From JASLDZ01 sp964242625 (lineage in GTDB: Bacteria; Pseudomonadota; Alphaproteobacteria; Caulobacterales; Caulobacteraceae): a stretch of 64,000 bases of DNA. Each line of letters starts with the position of its first letter. Within the stretch, counting starts at the first letter, position 1. Positions 44,361-52,858 of this stretch are shown in pieces. The stretch covers positions 69,877-133,876 of the forward strand of contig CAXTAO010000006.1 of the NCBI GenBank assembly GCA_964242625.1, read 5' to 3'. The notes below the pieces were generated by a model. It ran no database searches. It was given only the letters and a program-made list of their open reading frames with translations, and had not been told where the DNA came from. A program made the position numbers and the translations under genes.

Positions 44361-45103
44361 CCGGCCTCCGCCGCGAGGCGGCGGGCGGCCTCCAGGTCGG
44401 CCGGGGTGTCTATCGACAAAGGGGCCGCGCGCACCGTCGCCGCCCAGATCGCCAGCCCCATCTCCAACGCGCGTAGCTGCTCAAGCTTTTCGCGGCGCTC
44501 GAGCGGCGAGGGCGGGGCGGCGCAAAAGCGCTCCAGCGCGGTGCGGCGGTAGCCGTACACGCCCACATGCCGCCAGACCGGCCCCTCGCCGAAGAGCCGC
44601 GAGCGGGTGAAGTAGAGCGCGCGGCCCCGCGACCCCGGGGGCGCATCCTCCGGCAGGGCGCAGACCGCCTTGACCACGTCGGGGTTGGTCCGGTCCGCGA
44701 GCGAGGCTTCCGGCGCGACCACCGTCGCCACGTCGCAGCCCGGCTCGGCGGCGAGGAGCGCCGCGCAGGCCGAGGCGACCTCGGCGGTGGCGAAGGGCAT
44801 GTCTCCCTGCAAGTTGATCACCGCCTCCACCTCGCGCCTGGGGTCGAGGGCGCCCAGGGCGGCCATGATCCGGTCTGAACCCGACGACAGGGCGGGGTCG
44901 GTCAGGACGGCGCGGCCGCCCGCGCGCGTCACCGCCTCCACGATCTCAGCGTCCCCGGCCGCGACGGCGACCGGGCCCACGTCGGCTTCCACCGCGGCGC
45001 GCCAGGCCCGCACGATCATGGGGACGCCTGCGATGTCGGCCAGCGGCTTGCCCGGCAGGCGCGTGGCCGCCAAGCGGGCGGGGATCAGGATGAGGGGGCG
45101 CAC
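44357..45103 (-). CDS. kdsB: 3-deoxy-manno-octulosonate cytidylyltransferase (CMP-KDO synthetase)
   Basis: A 248-residue cytidylyltransferase. ILIPARLAATRLPGKPLADI is the N-terminal nucleotide-binding loop, INLQGDMPF the metal-binding strand, and YFTRSRLF, then GVYGYRRTALERF and LEQLRALEMG complete the family. It activates KDO for the lipid A core, so the organism makes KDO-containing lipopolysaccharide. It starts with GTG at 45103 and its end overlaps nudC. It is divergent from the cytochrome gene with 158 bases between. Confidence 0.95.
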   Translation of the reverse strand: MRPLILIPARLAATRLPGKPLADIAGVPMIVRAWRAAVEADVGPVAVAAGDAEIVEAVTRAGGRAVLTDPALSSGSDRIMAALGALDPRREVEAVINLQGDMPFATAEVASACAALLAAEPGCDVATVVAPEASLADRTNPDVVKAVCALPEDAPPGSRGRALYFTRSRLFGEGPVWRHVGVYGYRRTALERFCAAPPSPLERREKLEQLRALEMGLAIWAATVRAAPLSIDTPADLEAARRLAAEAG

Positions 45104-45261
45104 GTCGAGAGCGGTCTTCCAGGGCCGGCCGAGGACGGCGTGGGCCGGTTGCGCCGAGGGCGGTAGCGTGTAGAAGCTCGCTCCTGCAAGGCGCGGGCGC
45201 CGCGCGCTCCGCCGCGGCCGCCTGCCTTCGCCCGTTCCGACGCTTCAGATCTCCAGGCGAC

Positions 45262-46101
45262 ATGCACGACGACCTCAGGTGGAACAAGCTGTTCGGCGCC
45301 GTGCTGGGGACCGGGCTCCTGATGATGGTCCTGGGCGTGGGGTCGCAGGCGCTGTTCGCGCCCAAGCCCGCCGCAAAGGCCGGCGACCAGATCGCGATCC
45401 AGGAGGTCGCCAGCGACGCCGGCGCCGCGCAGGAAGACACCACGCCCCCCGACTGGGGCACGGTGCTGCCCGCCGGCGACGTCGCCGCCGGAGCCACCAT
45501 CTCGACCAAGTGCCAGAGCTGCCACAACTTCGCCAACGGCGGCCCCAACCAGACCGGCCCCAACCTGTGGGGCGTGATCGGCCGTCCGCCGGGCAGCCAC
45601 CCGGGCTTCGCCTACAGCGGCGCCATGCAGGACTTCGGCAAGAAGCAGCCGGTGTGGGACTATAACCACGTCTACGCCTTCCTGGCCGGTCCTCAGGCCT
45701 ACATCTCGGGCACCAAGATGAGCTTCGTGGGCCTGAAGAAGCGCGAGGACCGGATCAACCTGATCGCGTGGCTGCGCCAGCAGAGCTCGAGCCCCGTCGC
45801 TATCCCGCCCGCCGATCCCAAGGCGGCCGCCGCCGCGAAGGCCGGGCCGGCCGCCGCGGGCTCGGCGCCCGCGCCCGATGCGAACGCGGGCGTGGCCGCC
45901 ACGCCGGGCGCCTCGCCCAACGCCGCCACCGCCGCGCCGACCGGCTCTCCCACGAGCGCAGCCGCCACCCAGGCCCCCACCACGGGCGCGGCTGCGTCCC
46001 CGACCGAGATGCAGTCCACCAACCCGGGCGGTCCGCCGCTCGCGGGCACGACGCTGGGCGGCTCCAAGGCGGCGGCGACGGGCTCCGGGCCGCGCCACTG
46101 A
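45262..46101 (+). CDS. Membrane-anchored c-type cytochrome (CycM-like)
   Basis: A 279-residue class I cytochrome c. A signal anchor (residues 8-32, LFGAVLGTGLLMMVLGVG) holds it to the inner membrane, facing the periplasm. Haem attaches to CQSCH (Cys84, Cys87, His88), and Met153 in TKMSF is the second axial ligand. After about residue 175 an Ala/Pro/Thr-rich tail of about 100 residues follows. CycM-like proteins pass electrons from the bc1 complex to oxidases in alphaproteobacteria. The tail is unusually long. Confidence 0.93.
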   Translation: MHDDLRWNKLFGAVLGTGLLMMVLGVGSQALFAPKPAAKAGDQIAIQEVASDAGAAQEDTTPPDWGTVLPAGDVAAGATISTKCQSCHNFANGGPNQTGPNLWGVIGRPPGSHPGFAYSGAMQDFGKKQPVWDYNHVYAFLAGPQAYISGTKMSFVGLKKREDRINLIAWLRQQSSSPVAIPPADPKAAAAAKAGPAAAGSAPAPDANAGVAATPGASPNAATAAPTGSPTSAAATQAPTTGAAASPTEMQSTNPGGPPLAGTTLGGSKAAATGSGPRH

Positions 46102-46116
46102 AGCCGACCTAGGCGC

Positions 46117-46935
46117 TCAGGCGCGCCTCGCTTCGACCTCGCCGCCTCCCGCCGCGGCTATGCGTACGCAGGCGACCTCCAGCGGTTCGACCGCAACCGC
46201 CATGTGATGGGCGTTGGCGTGGATGAGCCGTTGGTCGTCGAGCATCAGGCCCACGTGACCGCGCCAGAAGACGAGGTCGCCGCGGCGGAGATCCTCGCGC
46301 TTGACGGCGCGGCCCAGCCTGCGCTGATCGCCGCTGTCGCGTGGGCAGCCTCGGCCGCAGGCGTAGAAGGCCTGTTGCACGAGGCCCGAGCAGTCCAGCC
46401 CCAGGCTGTCGCGCCCGCCCCAGCGGTAGGGCGCGTGCAGGAAGCGCGTGGCCACTTCCGAAGGATCGCGCGCGAAGCCCTCGCCGGTCGCGCGCGTGTG
46501 CTCGGCCCACACCCAGCCGCCCGCGGCCGCGACGAAGCCATCCCGCGCCTCGCCCGTGCGGAGGAGCGCGTTCAGCGACAGCTGCCCCAGCGGGGCGGAC
46601 TTCAGCGCCGGGCGGGAAAACACGTAAGTGCGCAGCGCGACCACGCGCCGGTCGGGCGCGCGCTCCGCCGGTCCAAGCGCCTCGGCGCGCACCCAGCCGA
46701 GATAGCCGTCGCGTCCGGCCTCGCCCCACGCCCAGCCATCACGTTCGCCGAGCACGGCGAAGGGCTCTCCGTGGAGGAGCTGGTCCACCTGCTCGGCCCC
46801 GGTGTCGGGCGCGGCGCGGAGCGGCGCCTCCCAGGCGAGGCACGTTCGGGGTTCGGCTCGCCGGTAGGCCGGCGCGGGAATGACGCCCTCGTGTTCGGCG
46901 AAGTCGACGCCGTCGAACGGGGGCGCCCCGCTCAC
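46117..46935 (-). CDS. NlpC/P60-family cysteine peptidase with SH3-like domains
   Basis: A 272-residue peptidase. Two SH3-like parts cover about residues 25-130 (EAPLRAAPDTGAEQVDQLLH, DGYLGWVRAEAL). The NlpC/P60 domain follows: GRDSLGLDCSGLVQQAFYAC with the catalytic Cys, RGDLVFWRGHVGLML with the His, and IHANAHHM. It would cut peptidoglycan cross-bridges or peptides. It begins with GTG overlapping the M17 peptidase stop (GTGA). No signal peptide is visible, so it may act in the cytosol on recycled muropeptides, matching its peptidase neighbour. Confidence 0.92.
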   Translation of the reverse strand: MSGAPPFDGVDFAEHEGVIPAPAYRRAEPRTCLAWEAPLRAAPDTGAEQVDQLLHGEPFAVLGERDGWAWGEAGRDGYLGWVRAEALGPAERAPDRRVVALRTYVFSRPALKSAPLGQLSLNALLRTGEARDGFVAAAGGWVWAEHTRATGEGFARDPSEVATRFLHAPYRWGGRDSLGLDCSGLVQQAFYACGRGCPRDSGDQRRLGRAVKREDLRRGDLVFWRGHVGLMLDDQRLIHANAHHMAVAVEPLEVACVRIAAAGGGEVEARRA

Positions 46936-48338
46936 GCCGTCCGCTCCCCGCCGTAGCGGCGCTGCAGCAGACGGTCGAGCGCGCGCAGGCCCTGCGCCTC
47001 CGCTCCCTGCGGCCAGCCGGGACGGGCGCGCGGGTTCCAGCTGAAGAGGTCGAGGTGCGCCCAGCTTCCGCTCGCCGGCGCGAAGCGGCGCAGGAAGAGC
47101 GCCGCGGTGATCGAGCCCGCCTGCGCCCAGGCGTCGGCGTCGTTCTTGAGGTCCGCCACGTCCGAGGAGAGCGCCTCGTCGTAGGCGTCCCACAGCGGCA
47201 TGCGCCACAAGGGGTCGGCGGTCGCCTCCGACGCCGCGGCGAGCTCGGCGGCGAGCGCGTCGTCGCCGGTGTAGACGGGGACGACCTGGGGCCCGAGCGC
47301 TACGCGCGCCGCGCCCGTCAGCGTCGCCAGGTCGATCGTGAGGTCGGGCGCGAGCTCGCCCGCGCGGGCCAGCGCGTCGGCCAGGATCAGCCGGCCCTCC
47401 GCGTCGGTGTTGCCGACCTCGACGGTCTTGCCCGCGCGCGTCTCTAGAACGTCGCCCGGACGCATGGCGTCGGCGGAGACGGCGTTCTCCACCGCGGGGA
47501 TCAGGAGGCGCAGCCGCACCGGCAGGCCCCGCGCCATGACCAGGTCGGCGAGCGCCAGCGCGTGCGCCGCGCCGCCCATGTCCTTCTTCATCCAGCGCAT
47601 GCCGGCCGACGGCTTGAGGTCGAGCCCGCCGGTGTCGAACGCCACGCCCTTGCCGACGAGGGCGAGCACGGGCGCGCCCTCCCCCGCCCCGTCCCAGGCG
47701 AGCTCGATCATGCGCGGCGCGCGATGGGGCGCGGCGGCGCGGCCGACGGCGTGCACGGCGGGATAGCCTTGGGCGAGCAGGGCGTCGCCGACCACCGCTT
47801 CCACCCTCGCGCCGCGGCGCTCGGCGACGCGGCGCACCGCGGCCTCGATCTCCGCCGGCCCGAGCGCGTTGGCGGGCGCGTCCACCAGATCGCAGGCGAG
47901 CGCGCAGGCTTCGGCCACCGGAAGCACCTGCGCCAGCACATCGGGCTCGACGACGAGCCGTGGCGCGGGCTCGCCGGCGTCGGTCTTGAACAGGCGGTAG
48001 CCGCGCGCGCCGAGCGCCCAGGCCAGGGCGAGGTCGGCCGCGGGCAGGCCGGCGTCGGCCTCGATGCGCCAGTCGCCCGGGGGCAGGCGCGCAGGACAGG
48101 CGCGGACCGCCATGGCGCGCAGGGCCGGGGCGCCCGCGCGTCCCTCGCCCAGTCCGAACCAAGCCCCGCCGTCGGCGTCGAGGAAGAGCCGCCCCGTTTC
48201 ACCCGCGAAGCCCGCCGCCGCGGCGGGGGGCGGCAGCGCCGCGCCGGGCGCGACGAGGTGCAATGGACGCGGCGCTGCGCCGGGCGCGTCGGTCAGGCTT
48301 TTGCAGGCGGGCGGGAAGGCGCGGAGGGCGTCGATCAT
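46932..48338 (-). CDS. M17 leucyl aminopeptidase-family protein
   Basis: A 468-residue cytosolic zinc aminopeptidase. The metal-binding and catalytic blocks are in order: LVGKGVAFDTGGLDLKPSAG, MKKDMGGAAHALALADL, then VGNTDAEGRLILADALARA and DLATLTGAARVALG. Compared with PepA the N-terminal domain is divergent. It would release N-terminal residues from peptides. It is first of a two-gene operon with the NlpC/P60 protein and divergent from the tadD-like gene, with only 70 bases between starts. The ATG at 48338 gives the family length. Confidence 0.93.
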   Translation of the reverse strand: MIDALRAFPPACKSLTDAPGAAPRPLHLVAPGAALPPPAAAAGFAGETGRLFLDADGGAWFGLGEGRAGAPALRAMAVRACPARLPPGDWRIEADAGLPAADLALAWALGARGYRLFKTDAGEPAPRLVVEPDVLAQVLPVAEACALACDLVDAPANALGPAEIEAAVRRVAERRGARVEAVVGDALLAQGYPAVHAVGRAAAPHRAPRMIELAWDGAGEGAPVLALVGKGVAFDTGGLDLKPSAGMRWMKKDMGGAAHALALADLVMARGLPVRLRLLIPAVENAVSADAMRPGDVLETRAGKTVEVGNTDAEGRLILADALARAGELAPDLTIDLATLTGAARVALGPQVVPVYTGDDALAAELAAASEATADPLWRMPLWDAYDEALSSDVADLKNDADAWAQAGSITAALFLRRFAPASGSWAHLDLFSWNPRARPGWPQGAEAQGLRALDRLLQRRYGGERTA

Positions 48339-48408
48339 GCTTAACGCTTCGTTGAGCGGCGCGGGCGAGAGTGCCGGCGTGGACACCTCCGTCGCGCGAG
48401 CGAGCCCG

Positions 48409-49218
48409 ATGACTAGTCGCAAGCCCCTGCCCCCGGCAACCGCCGCCCTCTTCGCCGGCGCCCTGGCCATCGGGGCGCTGGGCCCGGCCGCCCCCGCGCG
48501 CGCCGGCCTGTTCGGCGCGTCCAAGCCGAAGGCCGCGCCCGCCGCGGCGGCGAACGCCGACCCCGCCGCCGGCCGACCCAAGGCCGACCCCGCCCAGCGC
48601 GCCGCCGCCGAGCGCTTGGAGCCCCTCGCCCGCGCCGCCTTCTGGGCGCGCGAGGTCGACGGCGACCCGACCGACGCGGAGGCGGGCGTGCGGCTGTCGA
48701 GCGCGCTGCGCATCCTCGGCCGCAACGACGAGGCCGCCGCCGCCGCCGACCGCGTGCTCGTGCTGCACCCCGCGGACGAGACGGCGCTCCTGGAGGCCGC
48801 CCGGGCGAAGATCGCGGCGGGGCAGAGCTTCTACGCGCTCGACTACCTCACACGCGCGACGGCCGCGGCCCCCTCCGACTGGCGACCCTGGTCGCTGACC
48901 GGGGTGGCCTGCGCCGAAACCAAGCGCCCCGCCGACGCCCAGGCCGCCTGGGCGCGCGCGCTGCAGCTCTCGCCCGGCAACCCGGCGGTGCTCTCCAACA
49001 TGGCGATGAGCCTCGCCCAGCGAGGCCGCGGCCAGGAGGCGGAGGGTCTCCTGCGCCAGGCCGCCGCCTCCCCCGCCGCCGGCGTGCAGGAGCGGCAGAA
49101 CCTCGCGCTCGTGCTCGGCATGGAGGGCAAGCTCGGGGAAGCCGAGCAGCTGATCCGGCGCGACCTGCCGCCGGACGCCGCCGACCGCAACCTGGCCTAT
49201 CTGCGCGGCGCGCGCTGA
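48409..49218 (+). CDS. tadD: TadD-like TPR lipoprotein-type pilus assembly protein
   Basis: A 269-residue protein with a signal peptide (residues 1-31, ending PARAG). TPR-like repeats follow from about residue 75 (RILGRNDEAAAAADRVLVLH, YALDYLTRATAAAPSDW, KRPADAQAAWARALQLSPG, RGQEAEGLLRQAA). It is convergent with the tadC end of the cpa/tad operon. TadD assists secretin (CpaC) assembly or localisation. The assignment rests on the TPR layout and location; sequence identity across the family is low. Confidence 0.78.
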   Translation: MTSRKPLPPATAALFAGALAIGALGPAAPARAGLFGASKPKAAPAAAANADPAAGRPKADPAQRAAAERLEPLARAAFWAREVDGDPTDAEAGVRLSSALRILGRNDEAAAAADRVLVLHPADETALLEAARAKIAAGQSFYALDYLTRATAAAPSDWRPWSLTGVACAETKRPADAQAAWARALQLSPGNPAVLSNMAMSLAQRGRGQEAEGLLRQAAASPAAGVQERQNLALVLGMEGKLGEAEQLIRRDLPPDAADRNLAYLRGAR

Positions 49219-49254
49219 AGGCTGCGCTCGGAAGGCGGCTCGACCGCCCGGGCT

Positions 49255-50280
49255 CTAGTTCGTCTTCGCGGGCGCGGCCGCGACCGTCGAGGCCTGGGAG
49301 GTCGCGCCGTGCTTGCCGAAGGCGCGGGAGAGCGCGGGCTGCAGGATCACGATGAACAGCACCGGCAGGAAGAAGATGATCATCGGCACCGTCAGCTTGG
49401 CGGGAAGCTGCGCCGCCTTTTTCTCGGCGGCGGCGACGCGCAGGTCGCGGTTCTCCTTGGCCATGACGCGCAGCGCGGCGCCCAGCGGCGTGCCGTAGCG
49501 CTCGGCCTGGATCATGGCGGTCATCACCGCCTTGATGCCGGGGTTGGGGTTGCGCCGCGATAGGCCCTCGTAGGCCTGGCGGCGCTCGGGCAGGTAGGAG
49601 AGCTCGGCCGTGAGGAGCGACAGCTCCTCAGCGAGCTCGATGGAGGCCGCCCCCACCTCGCCCGCCACCTTCTGCAGCGCCGCCTCCACGCTCATGCCGC
49701 TCTCAACGCAGATGAGCAGCAGGTCGAGCGCGTCGGGGAAAGCCATGCCCACGGAGGCCGCACGCTTGCCGATGCGGTTCTTCAGGACGATGTTGGGCAA
49801 ATAAAAGCCGATGCCGAAGGCCATAACCACCGCGCAAAGCCGCGGCAGGGGCGCCATGTGCAGCGGGTTGAGCACGTTGACGTACAGCGCGACGACCACG
49901 CCCAGCACGCACGGCGTGACGAAGCGGAAGAAGTAGAACACCTGGAGCGGCTTGGGCCCGCGATAGCCCGCCTGCGCCAGGTTGTCGGCGAGCTTGGGGT
50001 CTTCCAGGAGCTTGGACAGCTTCAGCCGCTCGACGACGCGCTTAGTGACGTTGCCTTCGGCGTGGCGCAGGCCGCCGCTCTCGCCGCGCGCGGCGATCTG
50101 GGCGCGCGAGGCGCGGCGCAGCTCCTCGCGCCGGTTGGCCACGAGCTTGAGCCGCCCTTCCAGCCGGTCGCCCTTGAACATGGGCGTCGCGAGCGTCAGC
50201 ACCGTGGCGAAGGTCAGCGCGGCGACGCCCACCGCCACGAGGTTGGCGCCGTTGTCGAAGAAGGCGAGGACGGTTTCCAT
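49255..50280 (-). CDS. tadC: Tad pilus inner-membrane platform protein TadC
   Basis: A 341-residue GspF-type platform protein. The T2SSF domain is near DALDLLLICVESGMSVEAAL, with membrane helices at about residues 15-33, 117-137, 144-162 and 305-325. It is last of the ten-gene minus-strand operon, 9 bases after tadB. With TadB it forms the inner-membrane pore platform on which CpaF acts. Confidence 0.95.
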   Translation of the reverse strand: METVLAFFDNGANLVAVGVAALTFATVLTLATPMFKGDRLEGRLKLVANRREELRRASRAQIAARGESGGLRHAEGNVTKRVVERLKLSKLLEDPKLADNLAQAGYRGPKPLQVFYFFRFVTPCVLGVVVALYVNVLNPLHMAPLPRLCAVVMAFGIGFYLPNIVLKNRIGKRAASVGMAFPDALDLLLICVESGMSVEAALQKVAGEVGAASIELAEELSLLTAELSYLPERRQAYEGLSRRNPNPGIKAVMTAMIQAERYGTPLGAALRVMAKENRDLRVAAAEKKAAQLPAKLTVPMIIFFLPVLFIVILQPALSRAFGKHGATSQASTVAAAPAKTN

Positions 50281-50289
50281 GGCGCGCCC

Positions 50290-51282
50290 TCAGATCTTGA
50301 AGTTGATCATCTTGCGCATGACCAGGACGCCCATGGTCATCATGACGACGCCGACGCCCAGCGCGAAGTGTCCGCCGGGGGTGAAGAAAAGGGGCGTCAT
50401 ATAGCCGGGCGACACCACCGTCACCAAGAGCATGACGGCGGGCGGAAGCGAGCCGATGATGCCGGCGCTGGCCACCGCTTCACCCGACAGCGCCTTGATC
50501 TTCTCGCGCATCAGCTTGCGCGCCCGCAATACGGTAGAAAGGTTGCCCAGCGCCTCGGCCAGGTTGCCGCCCGTCTTCTGCTGGATGGCCAGGACGATGG
50601 CGAAGAAGCGCACCTCCGGCAGCGGCATGCGCGCGTACATCCGCTCCATCGCCTGGTCCAGCGCCACGCCGCCCGAGAGGTTCTCCACCATGCGGCGGAA
50701 CTCGCCGCCGACGGGTTCTGGGCTCTCGCTGGCGATCACGCGGAGGCAGTCGTTGACGGGCAGGCCCGACTTGATGCCGCGCACGATGATGTCGATGGCG
50801 TTGGGGAACTCGGACGTGAACATCTTGCCGCGCTTCTTGCACTTGCCGGACAGCCACCAGCGCGGGAGACCCAGCCCCGTCACCACGCCCGCGCCGAGCG
50901 CCGGCAGCGGCATGTGGGTCACGATCAGAAGCACCACCGCGCCGCCCAGGCCCAGGGCGGCCGAGACGATCCAGAAGGTGCGCACGCTCCAGGTCAGCCC
51001 GGCCCGCAGAATGCGCGCCTCGAGCGTCAACTTGGCCTTGCGCTCCTGCTGCTCGGCTTGGCGGAGGTTTAGGAGGATCTGCTTGCGGCGGTTCGCGGCC
51101 GCGTCGCCGCTGCGGCCCGCCCGCGACGTCTCGGCGCGGCCCGTCGTTGCGACGGCCTGCATGCGCTTGGTCGCGCGCGCGCCGCCCGACGCCGAGCCGC
51201 CACCGGCCAGGCCCACGCCCAGCCCCGCCACGATGACGAACCCGAAGACCGCGACGAAGACGAAGATGACGTTCGGGTCCAC
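50290..51282 (-). CDS. tadB: Tad pilus inner-membrane platform protein TadB
   Basis: A 330-residue T2SSF-domain protein starting at GTG. One N-terminal helix (residues 5-27) precedes a basic segment, then two close helices (about 96-133), the FPNAIDIIVRGIKSGLPVND core with VIASES, and a C-terminal helix. ALGNLSTVLRARKLMREKIK is the conserved helix seen in TadB. Gaps are 6 bases from cpaF and 9 to tadC, so the three are co-translated. Confidence 0.95.
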   Translation of the reverse strand: MDPNVIFVFVAVFGFVIVAGLGVGLAGGGSASGGARATKRMQAVATTGRAETSRAGRSGDAAANRRKQILLNLRQAEQQERKAKLTLEARILRAGLTWSVRTFWIVSAALGLGGAVVLLIVTHMPLPALGAGVVTGLGLPRWWLSGKCKKRGKMFTSEFPNAIDIIVRGIKSGLPVNDCLRVIASESPEPVGGEFRRMVENLSGGVALDQAMERMYARMPLPEVRFFAIVLAIQQKTGGNLAEALGNLSTVLRARKLMREKIKALSGEAVASAGIIGSLPPAVMLLVTVVSPGYMTPLFFTPGGHFALGVGVVMMTMGVLVMRKMINFKI

Positions 51283-51288
51283 GCTTCG

Positions 51289-52848
51289 CTACTCCGCCGC
51301 GTCCAGCGCTTCGGCGAGCTCGCGCTCCAGCCCGTAGTAGCGCGCGCGGTCCCAGAAGCGCGGGCGCGCGATGCCGGTCGAGCGGTGGCGGCCCGCCACC
51401 TTGCCGTCGGCGTCCTCGCCCTGGATCTCGTAGAGAAAAAGGTCCTGGGTGATCACCACGTCGCCCTCCAGCCCCACCACTTCGGTGATGTGGGTGATGC
51501 GGCGCGAGCCGTCGCGCAGGCGCGCGGCCTGGATGATCACGTCGATGGAGCCCACGATCATCTCGCGGATGGTCTTGGAGGGCAGGCCGTAGCCGCCCAT
51601 GGTGATCATCGACTCCAGGCGGCTGATCGCCTCGCGCGGGCTGTTGGCGTGCAGGGTGCCCATCGAGCCGTCGTGGCCCGTGTTCATCGCTTGCAGGAGG
51701 TCGAACGCCTCCGGCCCGCGCACCTCGCCCACGATGATCCGCTCCGGGCGCATGCGCAGGCAGTTCTTGACGAGGTCGCGCATGGTGATGGTGCCCTGCC
51801 CCTCCAGGTTGGGCGGGCGCGTCTCCAGCCGCACGACGTGGGGCTGTTGCAGCTGCAGCTCGGCGGCGTCCTCGCAGGTGACCACCCGCTCGGTCGGGTC
51901 GATGAAGGCGGTCATGGTGTTCAGGAGCGTGGTCTTGCCCGAGCCCGTGCCGCCCGAAATCAGCACGTTGCAGCGCGAGGCGCCGATCACGCCCAGAACC
52001 CGCGCCCCTTCCGGCGAGATCGAAGCCCATTCCACGAGATTTCTCATGGTGAGCTTGTCCTTCTTGAACTTCCGGATCGTCAGCGTCGGCCCGTCGATGG
52101 CGAGCGGGGGCGCGATGACGTTGACGCGGGAGCCGTCGGGCAGGCGCGCGTCGCAGATGGGCGAGCTCTCGTCCACGCGGCGGCCCACCTGGGAGACGAT
52201 CCGCTGGCAGATGTTCATCAGCTGGGCGTTGTCGCGGAAGCGCACGTTGGTCAGCTGCACCCGGCCGCCGACTTCGATGAAGACCCGGCTGGCCCCATTG
52301 ACCATGATGTCGGCGATGTCGTCGCGCGCGAGCAGGGGCTCGAGCGGGCCGTAGCCCAGCACGTCGTGAATGATGTCCTGGACCAGGTGGTCCTGCTCGG
52401 CGGCGGACATCTGGACGTTCTTGATCGCCACGAGCTCGGCGACGATGTCGCGGATCTCGACGCCGGCGGTCTTGGGATCGAGCTGGGCGAGCTGCCCCAG
52501 GTCGATGGTGTTCAGGAGCGCCGTGTAGATCGTGGTCTTGGTGGCGTGGTAGTAGTCGCTCTGCTCGCGGACGATCTCGGTGACGTTGCGGCCGCCGGCC
52601 TGGGCGGCGCGCAGTTGGTCGAGACCCGACGCGCGCTCCTTCTTCACCGCAGGCGCGGCGTCGCCTGGCGGCAGGGCGGGCGTGGACGCCACGGGGGCGG
52701 CCGCGGGCTTGGCGGCCCGGCGCGGCTGGATGTCGAGCCGCTGGGGGCGCGTGGCGATCTCCGGCGCGCCCGCGGCGGGCGCCTCGGGAGGCGGCGTCGC
52801 GGGGAGCGGCGCGGGGGCCGGGGCGCCGGGGGCGCGTTTGCCGAACAC
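51289..52848 (-). CDS. cpaF: Tad pilus ATPase CpaF (TadA)
   Basis: A 519-residue secretion ATPase of the T2SSE/VirB11 type. The Pro/Ala-rich first 75 residues are variable. Walker A is ISGGTGSGKTTLLN, followed by the Asp box (VTCEDAAELQLQQPHVV), Walker B RIIVGEVRGPEAFDLLQAMN and the His box GSMGTLHANSPREAISRLES. It powers pilin extension at the cytosolic face of TadB/TadC. It begins 10 bases after cpaE. Confidence 0.97.
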   Translation of the reverse strand: MFGKRAPGAPAPAPLPATPPPEAPAAGAPEIATRPQRLDIQPRRAAKPAAAPVASTPALPPGDAAPAVKKERASGLDQLRAAQAGGRNVTEIVREQSDYYHATKTTIYTALLNTIDLGQLAQLDPKTAGVEIRDIVAELVAIKNVQMSAAEQDHLVQDIIHDVLGYGPLEPLLARDDIADIMVNGASRVFIEVGGRVQLTNVRFRDNAQLMNICQRIVSQVGRRVDESSPICDARLPDGSRVNVIAPPLAIDGPTLTIRKFKKDKLTMRNLVEWASISPEGARVLGVIGASRCNVLISGGTGSGKTTLLNTMTAFIDPTERVVTCEDAAELQLQQPHVVRLETRPPNLEGQGTITMRDLVKNCLRMRPERIIVGEVRGPEAFDLLQAMNTGHDGSMGTLHANSPREAISRLESMITMGGYGLPSKTIREMIVGSIDVIIQAARLRDGSRRITHITEVVGLEGDVVITQDLFLYEIQGEDADGKVAGRHRSTGIARPRFWDRARYYGLERELAEALDAAE

Positions 52849-52858
52849 GGCCTGCGCC

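Noticed and set aside
46932..48725. 597-residue version of the M17 aminopeptidase
   Set aside because: The extra N-terminal part is antisense to the tadD gene; the family-like chain starts at the ATG at 48338.
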